A stretch of 13,306 nucleotides of DNA from Patescibacteria group bacterium (lineage in GTDB: Bacteria > Patescibacteriota > Gracilibacteria > UBA1369 > PNNO01): assembly GCA_024275695.1 (NCBI GenBank), contig JAJRYP010000015.1, positions 1-13,306 on the forward strand, given 5' to 3'. Positions 13,283 through 13,306 of this stretch are shown here, in pieces. The notes below the pieces were generated by a model that made no database searches, was not told where the DNA came from, and saw nothing but the letters and a program-made list of their open reading frames with translations. The translations under genes were made by a program, and so were the position numbers. The number at the start of each line of letters is the position of its first letter. Within the stretch, counting starts at the first letter, position 1.

Positions 13283-13306
13283 ATGACCGATAAAGAACTG
13301 TACAAA
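13283..13306 (+). CDS. start of an unidentified gene (3' truncated by window edge)
   Basis: An ATG followed by an open frame of eight codons (MTDKELYK) runs off the end. The charged start and the absence of other signals fit a soluble protein. Too little is visible to name it. No Shine-Dalgarno sequence precedes it, as for other genes here. Confidence 0.45.

Overview
The window reads as a chromosomal segment from an AT-rich, compact bacterial genome. Genes are tightly packed with ATGA overlaps, TGA is used as a normal stop, and almost no start codon has a Shine-Dalgarno sequence. The gene set and style (two-component NAD-type dihydroorotate dehydrogenase, a small membrane-anchored glycosidase, a PIN toxin module, short neighbours) would suit a Candidate Phyla Radiation/Patescibacteria lineage such as Peregrinibacteria. 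That placement is inference from style, because no marker such as 16S rRNA is present.

Layout, left to right. Positions 1-3112 (+): the 3' end of a P-type cation ATPase, then a coupled trio made of a DUF167 protein, rsmA (16S rRNA dimethyltransferase) and a membrane-anchored glycoside-hydrolase-like protein. Positions 3138-3826 (-): a PIN-domain toxin and a small upstream, overlapping, probable antitoxin gene, with an AT-rich repeat-bearing control region at 3827-3972. Positions 3973-10033 (-): the pyrimidine genes in two blocks, pyrB-pyrC and then pyrD-pyrK-pyrE-pyrF, separated by about 500 bp. That gap carries a promoter, a 16-bp GC-rich palindrome, a small hydrophobic ORF, a pyrimidine-rich leader and a 13-bp operator-like palindrome. 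Positions 10163-11845 (+), divergent from pyrB: an unrecognised acidic protein and then carA. Positions 11907-12491 (-): an ICMT/PEMT-type membrane methyltransferase. Positions 12567-13033 (-): a promoter, about 430 nt of highly structured non-coding RNA and a strong intrinsic terminator. From 13283 (+): the first eight codons of another gene.

Together carA, pyrB, pyrC, pyrD/K, pyrE and pyrF give every step of de novo UMP synthesis except the large carbamoyl-phosphate synthetase subunit (carB), which is not in the window. PyrK shuttles electrons from PyrD to NAD+, so the pathway would not need a quinone pool.

The most interesting unexplained object is the minus-strand RNA at 12567-12998. Several stems close with G-U pairs only when read on the minus strand, and it is bounded by a consensus-like promoter and a terminator. 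I could not match it to tmRNA, RNase P RNA, SRP RNA, 6S RNA or tRNA by eye.
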